A stretch of 64,000 nt of DNA from Bacteroidota bacterium (GCA_020161435.1 JAIUNV010000001.1:806001-870000), one strand, 5' to 3'. Positions 1 through 9,243 are shown, counted from the stretch's first letter. Notes: generated by a model not told the origin, from the sequence alone. Numbers and translations are program-made.

Positions 1-1407
1 TTTCATTTTCTACAACAAAAGAAGGACACGGCCAGCCTGCCATTTGCGCCAGCAGACCTGCTGAAACAAGCAGAACTGAGTTTGCAAAAAATGATGGCAG
101 GTGGCATTTACGATCATTTGGCCGGCGGCTTTGCCCGCTACAGCACCGATGCCCGCTGGCTGGCACCGCATTTCGAAAAAATGCTCTACGACAATGCCCT
201 GTTGGTGGGGGTACTCAGCGAGGCTTACCAACTTACCCGCAAACCTGCGTATGCACAGGTCATACATCAAACCATGCGGTTTGTGCAGCAGGAGTGGCAA
301 TCGGCCGAAGGTGGTTTTTACAGTGCTTACGATGCCGATAGTGAAGGCGTGGAAGGAAAATATTATACCTGGTCGAAAACTGAACTGGAAGCTGTGATTG
401 ATGATGCAGAAGCGGCCCGTTTGTTTTGTGCCGTGTACGATGTATCGGAACATGGCAACTGGGAAGCGACCAATATTTTGTGGACACCCGTTGCAGTGGA
501 AGAAGTTATTGCTGCTTCTGGCTGGGAAGCCGATGCTGCCCATGCTTCGCTTTCCGAAAGCCGTGAGAAGCTGCTGGCCCATCGCCAGCAGCGCATCAAG
601 CCACTGCTCGATGATAAAAAGCTCCTCAGTTGGAACGCCATGATGATTGAAGCCAGTTGCAAGGCTTGGGCCGCTACAGGGGAAATCAATTATTTGGCCA
701 TGGCCGAAAAAGCCGCCGCCTTTATTGAACAATACATGCGTCATGAAGACGGAAGATATTTTCACAACGAGAAAAACGGATTAGCCCAAAACCCGGTCTT
801 CCTCGATGATTTGGCCTGTTATGTATCCGCACTGTTGTGGTTGCAGGCCTGCACGGGTAATACCGACTATCTGCAGAATGCGGGCCGCATTACCGAACTC
901 ATTTTCCGCGACTTCAGCGATAATGAATCCCCGTTTTTCTTTTTTACCCCGGCATGGCAGCAAGATATTATTGTACGCAAAAAAGAAACCTACGATGGCG
1001 CTACCCCTGCGGGAAACAGCGTAATGGCCAGCAATCTGCTGCAGTTGGGCATTTTGTTCAACCGTACAGAATGGACGGAAAGAGCCATCAACATGCTGGC
1101 GTCGGTGCAGCAAGCAGTAAACCGCTACCCCAATAGCTTTGGCAACTGGGCTATGTGCCTGCAAACGCAAGTGTACGGTATGCACGAACTGGCAATTGTA
1201 GGGCCCCATGCCAGGCAAATGGCTGCGGAAGTATTGGGCAGTTTTATCCCCAACAAATTGGTACAGCAATCGGTTATGCCTTTGGATAACTGGCCATTAC
1301 TGGCTGGCAAACCTGCTACCGGCAATACCCTTTTGTATGCATGTAAGCAGTACACCTGTCAGCAACCTGTAAGCAGTGTGGCGGCATTTTTGGCTACACT
1401 ACAGTAA
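1..1407 (+). CDS. DUF255 / thioredoxin-domain protein, YyaL-like (5' partial)
   Basis: The frame is open from base 1, so the gene begins upstream of the window; about 468 codons are present. The conserved block GGIYDHLAGGFARYSTD, followed by WLAPHFEKMLYDNA, is the hallmark of the YyaL/spermatogenesis-associated-20 family, which has an N-terminal thioredoxin-like domain (missing here) and a C-terminal alpha/alpha-barrel resembling N-acylglucosamine epimerases. GATPAGNSVMA near the C-terminus is also typical. The cellular substrate of the family is not firmly established. A gap of 237 bases separates it from gldK, and no strong terminator is visible there. Family assignment is sure; function is not. 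Confidence 0.9.
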   Translation, partial: FHFLQQKKDTASLPFAPADLLKQAELSLQKMMAGGIYDHLAGGFARYSTDARWLAPHFEKMLYDNALLVGVLSEAYQLTRKPAYAQVIHQTMRFVQQEWQSAEGGFYSAYDADSEGVEGKYYTWSKTELEAVIDDAEAARLFCAVYDVSEHGNWEATNILWTPVAVEEVIAASGWEADAAHASLSESREKLLAHRQQRIKPLLDDKKLLSWNAMMIEASCKAWAATGEINYLAMAEKAAAFIEQYMRHEDGRYFHNEKNGLAQNPVFLDDLACYVSALLWLQACTGNTDYLQNAGRITELIFRDFSDNESPFFFFTPAWQQDIIVRKKETYDGATPAGNSVMASNLLQLGILFNRTEWTERAINMLASVQQAVNRYPNSFGNWAMCLQTQVYGMHELAIVGPHARQMAAEVLGSFIPNKLVQQSVMPLDNWPLLAGKPATGNTLLYACKQYTCQQPVSSVAAFLATLQ

Positions 1408-1607
1408 AAACGCTGACATTCGTATGAGCAAAGTGGCAAAATGTTTTGCTTTTGCTAAAAAAAAATGGTGCAACATATACTTTGGTGCAATTTTTGACGT
1501 TTGACTGCGTTACAGTATCCACAGGTGTGAGCAAATGCATGCACCCGTGGCATATCGGAAACAATATTTTGCGAGGGTTGGGATGCTAAATACCATCAAT
1601 GAATCCC

Positions 1608-1615
1608 TACTTTTG
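1608..1615 (+). promoter_or_regulatory. -7 box for gldK
   Basis: TACTTTTG matches the Bacteroidota -7 consensus TAnnTTTG and lies 30 bases before the gldK ATG. I see no convincing -33 TTG at standard spacing. Confidence 0.45.
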
Positions 1616-1620
1616 GCGCT

Positions 1621-1638
1621 TAATAACCCTGGTTATTA
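1621..1638. promoter_or_regulatory. perfect palindrome before gldK
   Basis: TAATAACC-CT-GGTTATTA has perfect 8-bp arms. It begins 5 bases after the putative -7 box and ends 6 bases before the gldK ATG, so it sits at or just after the likely transcription start. It could be an operator for the gldKLMN operon or a 5'-UTR hairpin. The binding protein is unknown. Confidence 0.5.
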
Positions 1639-1644
1639 GATAAA

Positions 1645-2943
1645 ATGAAACGACACCTCATCCAACTTACAGCCCTGTTTGTGCTCATCCTTAGTGTAAT
1701 GAGCTGCGGCAAACTCGGAAAATCGAAAGGCCTGCCAAATGATGGGCAGGTTCATGGCGTAGCTCCAGCTGCCAAGCCAGGTCTTACACGTCCTATTGGT
1801 ATGGTATTTGTACCACCGGGCACCTTTCACATGGGCCCTAGCGACGAAGATGTTTCTTATGCGCTGACAGCCCGCAACAAGCAGGTATCTATTCAGGGTT
1901 TCTGGATGGATGCTACCGAAATTACCAATAACCAGTACCGCCAGTACGTGTTTTGGGTGCGTGATTCTATCGCAGCCAAAATTCTTGGCTACGTGAAAAA
2001 CGTAGATGGTATTGACTATATCGATTGGGCAAAAGCCAAAACCATCAAGTGGGGCGATAAAGCCACTATTGAAAAATTGGATCCCATGATTATTCCTCCG
2101 CCAGACCGTATTTATGGCAAGAAGGAAATCGATCCGGAGAAGATTGAATATCAGGTGGAGTATTTCGACCTGAAAGAAGCTGCTAAAAGAGAAAACAAGG
2201 GCAAGCCCCGCAGTACTTTCCTCGTAAAGTACAAGGAGAAAGCTTACCCCGATACATTGGTTTGGATGCGTGATTTTAGCTATAGCTACAACGAACCCAT
2301 GACCAAAAAATATTTCAGCCACTTTGCTTTTGGCAACTACCCTGTGGTTGGTGTAACCTGGAAGCAAGCCACTGCTTTTGCCAACTGGCGCAGCACCTAC
2401 CTCAACACTTGGTTGGATAGTAAAAAGAAAGGCACTGAATCAGATTTCCGCCTGCCTACCGAAGCACAGTGGGAATATGCAGCCCGTGGAGGCCGTTCGC
2501 AAGCTCCATTCCCATGGGGTGGTATGTACCTGCGCAACCGCAAAGGTTGTATCCTCGCCAACTTTAAGCCCGGCCGTGGCAACTATCCCGAAGATGGTGG
2601 TTTCTACACCGTACGTGCCGATGCATACTGGCCCAACGACTTTGGTTTGTACTGTATGTCTGGCAACGTAGCCGAATGGACATCTTCACTCTACTACGAA
2701 GGCAGTTATACTTTCCAACACGACATGAACCCTGACATTCGCTGGAATGCTAAAGACTCTGACCCTCCACGCATGAAGCGTAAAGTGGTACGTGGTGGTA
2801 GCTGGAAAGATGTAGGCGCAGCGCTTCAAACTGGTGCCAGAGCTTACGAATATCAGGATACAGCAAAATCTTATATTGGTTTCCGTACTGTTATTGACTT
2901 GCCCGTGTTTGGTCAAGGCGGTAAAACACAGAAGCTGAAATAA
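1645..2943 (+). CDS. gldK: gliding motility / T9SS lipoprotein GldK
   Basis: GldK (PorK) is an outer-membrane lipoprotein on the periplasmic side that forms a ring with GldN in the type IX secretion/gliding machine. The N-terminus is a lipoprotein signal peptide with lipobox SVMSC and acceptor Cys21. The rest is an FGE/SUMF1 fold: GMVFVPPGTFHMGPSDED near residue 55, RLPTEAQWEYAARGG near 270, NVAEWTSS and the terminal VRGGSW...GFR motif. Length (432 aa) is normal. First gene of gldK-L-M-N in the canonical order; a 298-base gap with a hairpin precedes gldL. Confidence 0.95.
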   Translation: MKRHLIQLTALFVLILSVMSCGKLGKSKGLPNDGQVHGVAPAAKPGLTRPIGMVFVPPGTFHMGPSDEDVSYALTARNKQVSIQGFWMDATEITNNQYRQYVFWVRDSIAAKILGYVKNVDGIDYIDWAKAKTIKWGDKATIEKLDPMIIPPPDRIYGKKEIDPEKIEYQVEYFDLKEAAKRENKGKPRSTFLVKYKEKAYPDTLVWMRDFSYSYNEPMTKKYFSHFAFGNYPVVGVTWKQATAFANWRSTYLNTWLDSKKKGTESDFRLPTEAQWEYAARGGRSQAPFPWGGMYLRNRKGCILANFKPGRGNYPEDGGFYTVRADAYWPNDFGLYCMSGNVAEWTSSLYYEGSYTFQHDMNPDIRWNAKDSDPPRMKRKVVRGGSWKDVGAALQTGARAYEYQDTAKSYIGFRTVIDLPVFGQGGKTQKLK

Positions 2944-2988
2944 GTATCTGCAATGAATACAATAGGCAATATGTAATTGTCCGGGTAG

Positions 2989-3034
2989 CATAAAAAAAGT
3001 ACTACTCGAAACATTGGTGTACTGCTTTTTTATG
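2989..3034 (+). terminator. hairpin between gldK and gldL (terminator or attenuator)
   Basis: CATAAAAAAAGTAC pairs with GTACTGCTTTTTTATG, with a 2-base GC bulge and a T-run in the descending arm. It could terminate part of the gldK transcripts, altering stoichiometry relative to gldLMN. The left arm (CATAAAAAAAGTACT) also occurs at 36034-36048, so the hairpin may be part of a dispersed repeat. Confidence 0.45.
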
Positions 3035-3053
3035 AAATGCGACAACGATGTTT
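3034..3053 (+). repeat. dispersed repeat B, copy 1 (partial)
   Basis: GAAATGCGACAACGATGTT differs from the copy at 37794-37814 only by a 2-base gap (GAAATGCGACgcAACGATGTT). It is noncoding and sits in the gldK-gldL spacer. A related copy lies near 35993. Confidence 0.4.
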
Positions 3054-3241
3054 TTACACGGTGCCAGTGGCTGGAAAACTATCACCGTTATTACCTCAAA
3101 CACCTGAAACTACCTTGCCAATGGCAACAGTTGTAGCATAAAGCTGCCTGCTGATTGTTGGTAATAACCAATGGCTAAATGTGCTAAAACACAAAGCAAT
3201 ATTTCCAACCCATTTAATCAAATAATCAAAAAGAACAAGCA

Positions 3242-4012
3242 ATGGCAGCTAAAATCCCACCTAAAGTAAGTAAATGGTTTGACGTTGGTGTATCCATCGC
3301 AGCCGCAGTTGTTATTTACGGTGCCCTGCAAAAACTCCTTCACTCGCCATATGCAGACCTGATGCTGAAAATCGGTCTTACAGTGGAATCAGCCATCTTC
3401 CTCGGTTACGGTTTGTTGTACATTCTTTATCCATATATGGACGATCATGAAATGCACTTGCCTAAAGACATGCAGTTGGCAGGGCCGCCAAGTGCTTTGC
3501 AGCCATTGGACGAAATGCTGAAAAATGCAGACATTACCCCTGCTAACTTGCAAAAATTGAGCGATGGCTTCCAAAAGCTGGGTTCTACAGTAGATAAAAT
3601 GGGCGAAATAGGGGATGTGGTAAAAAGTACCGGTGATTTTTCTGCCAATACAAAGGCAGCCGCTGATGCCATGAACAACGTAAAAGGCGCTATGGATAAA
3701 ACCGTAGGTGCTATGAACAGTTTCAACAGCGCCAGCGAAAGCACTGCCCAATTCCATACGCAGGTACAAACACTTACGAAGAACCTTTCTGAATTGAATG
3801 CGGTATATCAGTTGGAGTTGCAAGACAGCAACAACCACCTGAAAACAATGAATCAATACTTCAGCAACCTTACAGCAGTATCTTCTGCAATGGGTGCCAG
3901 CATTGAAGATGCCAAGCAGGCGCAGGCACAAATTCAAACCCTGGCCGGCAACCTGGCCAAGCTGAACAGTGTGTATGGCAACATGCTCACGGCTATGCAG
4001 GGTCGTGGTTAA
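3242..4012 (+). CDS. gldL: gliding motility protein GldL (inner-membrane motor subunit)
   Basis: GldL forms, with GldM, the proton-driven rotary motor powering T9SS and gliding. Two N-terminal transmembrane helices are visible (about residues 14-32 and 40-64). The second carries a buried Glu at residue 49, matching the acidic residue linked to proton flow in the family. A long cytoplasmic, Ala/Gln/Asn-rich helical tail follows (about 90-256), likely coiled coil. Length 256 aa; GldL tails vary. 74 bases separate it from gldM, consistent with co-transcription. Confidence 0.93.
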   Translation: MAAKIPPKVSKWFDVGVSIAAAVVIYGALQKLLHSPYADLMLKIGLTVESAIFLGYGLLYILYPYMDDHEMHLPKDMQLAGPPSALQPLDEMLKNADITPANLQKLSDGFQKLGSTVDKMGEIGDVVKSTGDFSANTKAAADAMNNVKGAMDKTVGAMNSFNSASESTAQFHTQVQTLTKNLSELNAVYQLELQDSNNHLKTMNQYFSNLTAVSSAMGASIEDAKQAQAQIQTLAGNLAKLNSVYGNMLTAMQGRG

Positions 4013-4086
4013 GCTTTGTACAAGCTACACCACAACCTACCTAGATAGATTCATCGTTTAGATCACCCGAAAATTCAACATAATTT

Positions 4087-5610
4087 ATGGCTTTACCTAA
4101 GGAGCCGCGGCAGAAGATGATTAACCTGATGTACCTGGTACTGACGGCACTTCTGGCGTTGAACGTTTCGAACGAGATATTGAATGCCTTTAAAGTGGTA
4201 GACAGTAGCCTCCAGAGTTCGAATGGCGTTATCAAAAGTTCGAATAATGTAATTACCACCTCACTGGCCGAGCAAAGCAAAAAGCCTGAACTGGCTGCTA
4301 AAGTGGCTATTTGGGAGCCCCGTGCCAAGCAGGCTATCAGCCTTGCCAATGCATTGGCTGCTCAAATTGACGCTTTAAAAGATTCATTGAAAATGGAATC
4401 TGGCTTGCACAAAGGCGAGAATGGCGAAGACATTTACAAAGAAGACGATTTGGACGCACCTACCCGCCTGTTTAGTGCCAATGGCAAAGGCGAGGGCCCC
4501 AAATTGCAGGCTGCTTTGCAAAAGTTCCTGAATGACCTCAAAGCAATTGTTCCTGCGGCTGATATTAAAAAGGCACTGCCCGATTTTCCCATTGATGTGT
4601 CTGTACCTAAAACACAGAACAAGAACAACAAAACCTGGACGGACGCCTATTTCCACATGACGCCTTCAGTAGCGGCCATCACTATTTTGAGCAAGTTTCA
4701 GAATGATGTGCTGCGCAGTGGTAACATGATGGCACAATACTGCCAGGATCAGATTGGTAAAGTAGAAGTTGTGTACGACAAGTTTGAAATCCTGACCAGC
4801 CAAAGCAGCAATTACCTGCTGCCAGGCCAGCCACTGGAAATTAAAGCGGGTATTGGTACGTTCAGCTCTGCTGCCAAACCAACCATCAGCATCAATGGTG
4901 TAAGCCAGGTGGCTAATGATAGTGGTTTTGCCCGTTACAACACAACAGTAAGCAGCAGCGGTAGCATTCCTGTATCGGTGTCTTTTAAAGACCCGAACAC
5001 TGGCGAAACGATGACTAAAACCGCCCAGGTAAACTACACGGTTGGACAGCCCTCCGGCGCTTCTATCTTCCTCGAAAAGATGAACGTAATGTACGTAGGC
5101 GTTGATAACCCGGTAACCATTTCTACCGGTAGCGGTAAGCGGGAAAGTGCCCGTGTTACTTTCAGTGCTGGTGCTATTACAGGAAGCGGTGATAAGTACA
5201 TTGTAAAGCCCAGCCAAACAGGCCCTGCTACATTGACCATTTCTGTGGATGGCAAAACATTCCCTTTCCCGATTCGTGCCAAGTTGCTGCCCGATCCAGT
5301 GCCTTTGGTGGGTACACTCAGCGGCGGTAAAATTCCTGCTGCACAGTTCAAAGCCATGGGTGGTGTACGTGCCGCATTGAAAGATTCGGAGTTTGACGCA
5401 CCATTTACTGTATTGAGCTACACCATTGCCGGTAACGGCGCAGGTTTTAGCCAGTACACACCCGTGAATATTACTGGTGCACAATGGGGTAGCAATGCCG
5501 TAATTTCACAGTGTAAACCTGGTAGTACTGTATTTATTGATGATATTTTTGCACGTGGACCAGATGGCAAGAGCAGAAAGCTGCCTTCTATCGCTTTCCA
5601 GCTACAATAA
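4087..5610 (+). CDS. gldM: gliding motility protein GldM
   Basis: GldM is the inner-membrane-anchored periplasmic shaft of the T9SS motor. It starts MALPKEPRQKMINLMYLVLT, typical of the family, with one transmembrane helix at about 12-30 whose N-terminus threads into the GldL bundle. The rest is periplasmic: a helical D1 region (about 35-215) and then beta-rich Ig-like D2-D4 domains up to residue 507, which contact GldK/GldN rings. Length is normal. Confidence 0.95.
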   Translation: MALPKEPRQKMINLMYLVLTALLALNVSNEILNAFKVVDSSLQSSNGVIKSSNNVITTSLAEQSKKPELAAKVAIWEPRAKQAISLANALAAQIDALKDSLKMESGLHKGENGEDIYKEDDLDAPTRLFSANGKGEGPKLQAALQKFLNDLKAIVPAADIKKALPDFPIDVSVPKTQNKNNKTWTDAYFHMTPSVAAITILSKFQNDVLRSGNMMAQYCQDQIGKVEVVYDKFEILTSQSSNYLLPGQPLEIKAGIGTFSSAAKPTISINGVSQVANDSGFARYNTTVSSSGSIPVSVSFKDPNTGETMTKTAQVNYTVGQPSGASIFLEKMNVMYVGVDNPVTISTGSGKRESARVTFSAGAITGSGDKYIVKPSQTGPATLTISVDGKTFPFPIRAKLLPDPVPLVGTLSGGKIPAAQFKAMGGVRAALKDSEFDAPFTVLSYTIAGNGAGFSQYTPVNITGAQWGSNAVISQCKPGSTVFIDDIFARGPDGKSRKLPSIAFQLQ

Positions 5611-5634
5611 GTTTTTTGACGAAAGCGTTATACT

Positions 5635-5666
5635 TGCTACAGGCCTTTTCACAAAGGCTTGTAGCA
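5635..5666 (+). terminator. hairpin between gldM and gldN
   Basis: TGCTACAGGCCTTT-TCAC-AAAGGCTTGTAGCA forms a 14-bp stem with one mismatch and only a short T tail. It lies in the 81-base gldM-gldN spacer, so it is more likely an attenuator or an mRNA processing/stability element than a full terminator. Confidence 0.4.
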
Positions 5667-5691
5667 TTTCAGATATTCAAATTTTGAACTC

Positions 5692-6702
5692 ATGATGAAG
5701 CGGATTTCCTGGATGGTTTTGTTGCTGGCTGGCCTGGTGGCCACGCAGGATGCATTGGCTCAGAAAAAGCCTGTGAAGAAGGCAAAGCCTAAAACCACCA
5801 ACACCAAACAACCAGCTGTGGTAAACACCCCCGTGGTGGCTCCTGTGGTTGATACGCCAAAAGTGGAAGAGAAAGATACCATTCCTGTAAAGGCTGTGGT
5901 TCCTTCCCGTAGGCCTACCTCAACCGTGGAAGGCAACCTGACGCTGGATAAAACACCTTTGCAATACGACCATATCCGTATTGATGACCAGGTGTACAAG
6001 CAAATTGTTTGGCGTGAAATCAATGTAAAGGAAAAAATGAACCTTCCTTTTACATACGAAGCCGATGAAGACAATGGCAATCAGAAGTTCTTCAATATTT
6101 TGCTGCGTCACATTAAGGATGGCGACATCACTGCATTCAGCAATGCCAACGACCGTTTTACTACACCGTTGAAAACTGAAGATATCGCTACCATGCTCAT
6201 GGGCAAAAAGTATACCATTTCTAAACCAGATTTGGCACTCGACCCGGATATGTCTAAAGGCATTATGAAGGATACCACCATTCGTGATGAGTTTAATGAA
6301 AACACCATTATTGCCTACCGTATAAAGGAGGAAATCATTTTCGACCGTGAAACCAGCCGCTTGCATTTCCGCATTTTGGGTATTGCACCCGTACGTGCCG
6401 TATTGAATGACGATGGTTCTTTTCGTGACTCGTACACCTTGTTTTGGTTGTATTATCCTGAACTGCGACCTGTATTGGCAAAGTACGAAGCATACAACCC
6501 TCGCAACATGGGTATGCGTATGAGTTGGGAGGAGATTTTTGAAAGTCGCTATTTCAGCAGCTACATCACCAAGTCAACGCTCAACAACCCCTTCGACAAA
6601 GCATTGTCTGGCTACATTGCAGACCCGCTGATGCGTTTGCTGGAAGGTGAAAATATCAGAGAAACGATTTTCAACTGGGAACAAAACCAGTGGTCATATT
6701 AA
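5692..6702 (+). CDS. gldN: gliding motility protein GldN
   Basis: GldN (PorN) is a periplasmic protein that binds GldK in the outer-membrane-associated ring of T9SS. A signal peptide (about 1-24, ending DALAQ) is followed by a Lys/Pro/Thr/Val-rich linker (25-75) and a globular domain with IDDQVYKQIVWREINVKEKMN and YAWxW-like family features near the end. Two adjacent ATGs are possible starts (5692 and 5695). Last gene of the gld operon, followed by a bidirectional terminator shared with convergent uvrC. Confidence 0.92.
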   Translation: MMKRISWMVLLLAGLVATQDALAQKKPVKKAKPKTTNTKQPAVVNTPVVAPVVDTPKVEEKDTIPVKAVVPSRRPTSTVEGNLTLDKTPLQYDHIRIDDQVYKQIVWREINVKEKMNLPFTYEADEDNGNQKFFNILLRHIKDGDITAFSNANDRFTTPLKTEDIATMLMGKKYTISKPDLALDPDMSKGIMKDTTIRDEFNENTIIAYRIKEEIIFDRETSRLHFRILGIAPVRAVLNDDGSFRDSYTLFWLYYPELRPVLAKYEAYNPRNMGMRMSWEEIFESRYFSSYITKSTLNNPFDKALSGYIADPLMRLLEGENIRETIFNWEQNQWSY

Positions 6703-6722
6703 CTCCAGCGGAAAAGAAATAC

Positions 6723-6752
6723 AAAAGCCGGTGCTACACAGCATCGGCTTTT
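6723..6752. terminator. bidirectional terminator gldN/uvrC
   Basis: AAAAGCCGGTGCT-ACAC-AGCATCGGCTTTT gives a 13-bp stem (one G-U) flanked by A/T tracts, so it works in both directions. It touches the uvrC stop codon. Confidence 0.85.
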
Positions 6753-8556
6753 ATTTTGGGGCAAAGTGAGCCAGAACTAGCTGTGCTTTTTGCTTGCCAA
6801 TCACTGCTTCTAACGCAGGCAGGTCGGCTTGCTTTACTTTATTCACCGATCTGAAATGCCTGAGCAAGGCAGTGGCTGTTTGCTTGCCAATACCGGCAAT
6901 GTCTTCCAGTTCATTTTTAAACGTGCCCTTGCTTCGTTTTTGCCGGTGAAACGTGATACCAAAACGGTGTACTTCATCGCGGATGCGGCGCACAAGTTTT
7001 AACCCCTCGCTGTTCCAGTTGAGTTTGATGGATTGCTGGTCGCCGGCAAAAAACAGCTCCTCAATGTTTTTGGCCAATCCCACCAATGTTATTTGCCCGG
7101 AGAGCCCAAGTTCTTCAATGGCTTCAAGAGCCGCATTCAGCTGTCCCTTGCCGCCATCAATAATCACCAACTGGGGCAGCTCGGCCGCTTCTTCGCTCAG
7201 CCGCTTGTAGCGACGGGTTACGGCCTCTTTCATAGTGGCAAAGTCGTTAATGCCTTGCACCGTTTTTACATTAAACCGGCGGTAGTCGTTTTTGGATGGC
7301 GCACCGTTTTTAAAGCACACCATAGCACTCACCGGATAACTACCCTGAAAATTGCTATTGTCGAAGCATTCGATGTGGAGCGGCAACTCGGGCAAACTCA
7401 ATGCATCTTGCAATTCTTCCAAAATATCCAGCAGTTGGTCTTCCGTTTTTTCTTCAATGTTCAGCAGCTTCTTCCGCTTCACTTCATCTTTAAAGAGCAA
7501 CACATTTTTCTGGCTGAGTTCGATTAGTTTCTTTTTATCGCCCAGCTTGGGAATGGTCACCTGCACTCTTGCATCGGCGTATTCCAATGCCAGGGGTACA
7601 ATTATTTCTGTTGCATCACTATCGAACGACTCACGGATACGGGCAATGGCAAATGAAAGTACTTCTGCTTCAGTTTCATCGAGGTGTGGCGTTAGTTGCA
7701 GCGTATGCGTTTGTACAATCGTGCCGCTTCTCACCATCAAAAAGTTGACATAGGCAATGTCATCAGCTTTGTAAATGCTGAACACGTCTACATCATTTAC
7801 CTGCTGACTTACCACCACAGATTTTACCTGGTATTGCTCCAGGTGTTCGAGTTTCTTTTTGGTGATTTGAGCTTTTTCAAACTCAAGCTGCTCAGCATAG
7901 CGGCGCATTTCTTCCTTGTAATACTGCACTACTTCGTCGAGCTTGCCTTTCAGCACCTGCTTCAATCTGTTGAGGCCTTCGCGGTATTCCAACTCTGTTT
8001 GAAAACCAACACAGGGCCCTTTACAATTACCCAAATGATATTCGAGGCAAACCCGAAACTTTTTGGCGGTTATGTTTTTTTGCGTCAATGGTAGTTTGCA
8101 AGTACGCAGTTGTATGTGTTGCTTGATAAACAACAATAGCTCTCTTACTCTTGCTACAGAAGTAAACGGACCAAGGTATTCGCTGCCATCATTAATTTTT
8201 CTGCGGGTAAGAAACACCCGGGGGAAAGGTTCTTTTTTGATAACGATATACGGATACGTTTTATCGTCCTTCAGATCTATGTTGTACTTGGGTTGGTATT
8301 GCTTGATGAGTGCATTTTCCAGAAAGAAAGCATCCTGCTCGGTATCGACCACATTGAACTCTATGCGAACAATGCGTTGTACCAGCTCATGTGTTTTGTA
8401 GCCGGCGTATGTTTTGTTGAAATAAGAACTGACCCTTTTGCGTAAGTCTTTTGCTTTACCTACGTAAATGATGTGGTCGCGGTCATCGAAGTATTTGTAC
8501 ACGCCGGGTTGATGCGGTATGGTGGGAGCAATTTTTCTAAACGTTTCAGCATTCAT
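6751..8556 (-). CDS. uvrC: excinuclease ABC subunit C
   Basis: UvrC makes the two incisions in nucleotide excision repair. Visible domains: GIY-YIG nuclease (about 15-95, GVYKYF...IIYVGKAKDLRKRVSSYF), Cys cluster region (about 170-185), UVR motif (about 205-240), RNase H-like 5' nuclease domain beginning IECFDNSNFQGSYPVSAMV (about 395-530) and a C-terminal helix-hairpin-helix (DIAGIGKQTATALLRHF). The 601-aa length is normal. It converges with gldN. Confidence 0.97.
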   Translation of the reverse strand: MNAETFRKIAPTIPHQPGVYKYFDDRDHIIYVGKAKDLRKRVSSYFNKTYAGYKTHELVQRIVRIEFNVVDTEQDAFFLENALIKQYQPKYNIDLKDDKTYPYIVIKKEPFPRVFLTRRKINDGSEYLGPFTSVARVRELLLFIKQHIQLRTCKLPLTQKNITAKKFRVCLEYHLGNCKGPCVGFQTELEYREGLNRLKQVLKGKLDEVVQYYKEEMRRYAEQLEFEKAQITKKKLEHLEQYQVKSVVVSQQVNDVDVFSIYKADDIAYVNFLMVRSGTIVQTHTLQLTPHLDETEAEVLSFAIARIRESFDSDATEIIVPLALEYADARVQVTIPKLGDKKKLIELSQKNVLLFKDEVKRKKLLNIEEKTEDQLLDILEELQDALSLPELPLHIECFDNSNFQGSYPVSAMVCFKNGAPSKNDYRRFNVKTVQGINDFATMKEAVTRRYKRLSEEAAELPQLVIIDGGKGQLNAALEAIEELGLSGQITLVGLAKNIEELFFAGDQQSIKLNWNSEGLKLVRRIRDEVHRFGITFHRQKRSKGTFKNELEDIAGIGKQTATALLRHFRSVNKVKQADLPALEAVIGKQKAQLVLAHFAPK

Positions 8557-8585
8557 AACGGTACGCAGATAAATGTGCTACAGTA

Positions 8586-9185
8586 TTAAAAAGGTTTATC
8601 CCAAACATATTCGGTGATGCGGTTGATGCTGCGGCCGTCTTTGTATTGAATGGTTTGTGCCAATTGACATTTCATGTGGTGCTTCCACAGTACTTTGGTA
8701 GAAACGCTGCTGTCAGCAAATGACTGTTCAATGCTCAGGGCTACCGACTTAACTTGTTGTGTGGTTGGGTGCAGTAAAATATCGGCCTGCTGCAGTGGCA
8801 GCGTAGCATTTTTAGAACTGATTGAAAAGGTGATGGCTTCAGTACTGAGATCGTTGAAAGAGGTTTCAGTATACTGCGACCGAAGATCTGTTTTATTGGG
8901 ATCAATGCTGGTAAAAAAAGCGATGGCCGATTTGAATGTTGCTTTATCAATGATAAGAGAGTCGGTAGTCTTGCCTTCTTGCCGTACAATTTTCTCCACT
9001 GCCAATGGCATAGAATCGATGTATTCCAATTCATGTTGGAGATATTGCGAAAAAGGGTAGAGCGGCTGCGTGGCGCTGCTGTCTGTTGCCGCTTTGTCAT
9101 CTTGAGCAGCCGTTGAAACAGGATTGCTGCAAGCCATCAACAACAGCAGGGCGAAGCTCATAGAGATAGCTAAAAAATTGCGCAT
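8586..9185 (-). CDS. hypothetical lipoprotein
   Basis: Signal peptide with lipobox LLLMAC (Cys19) followed by a Ser/Ala/Asp linker: predicted lipidated envelope protein of 199 aa. I do not recognise the domain. The C-terminal half reads as beta-strands (ADILLHPTTQQVKSVALSIEQ, STKVLWKHHMKCQLAQTI). It lies between uvrC and the sigma/anti-sigma-like pair. The upstream gene's terminator runs directly into this gene's ATG, so expression from that side needs read-through or a promoter inside the hairpin. Confidence 0.75.
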   Translation of the reverse strand: MRNFLAISMSFALLLLMACSNPVSTAAQDDKAATDSSATQPLYPFSQYLQHELEYIDSMPLAVEKIVRQEGKTTDSLIIDKATFKSAIAFFTSIDPNKTDLRSQYTETSFNDLSTEAITFSISSKNATLPLQQADILLHPTTQQVKSVALSIEQSFADSSVSTKVLWKHHMKCQLAQTIQYKDGRSINRITEYVWDKPF

Positions 9186-9217
9186 AAAAAAGCCTTGCTT
9201 GAGTGTAAAAGCAAGGC
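9186..9217 (-). terminator. terminator of the anti-sigma-like gene
   Basis: On the minus strand GCCTTGCTT-TTACACTC-AAGCAAGGC is followed by TTTTTT, which leads immediately into the ATG of the lipoprotein gene. Confidence 0.75.
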
Positions 9218-9243
9218 AGCTAAATTACCTTCAATGCAGTGGA

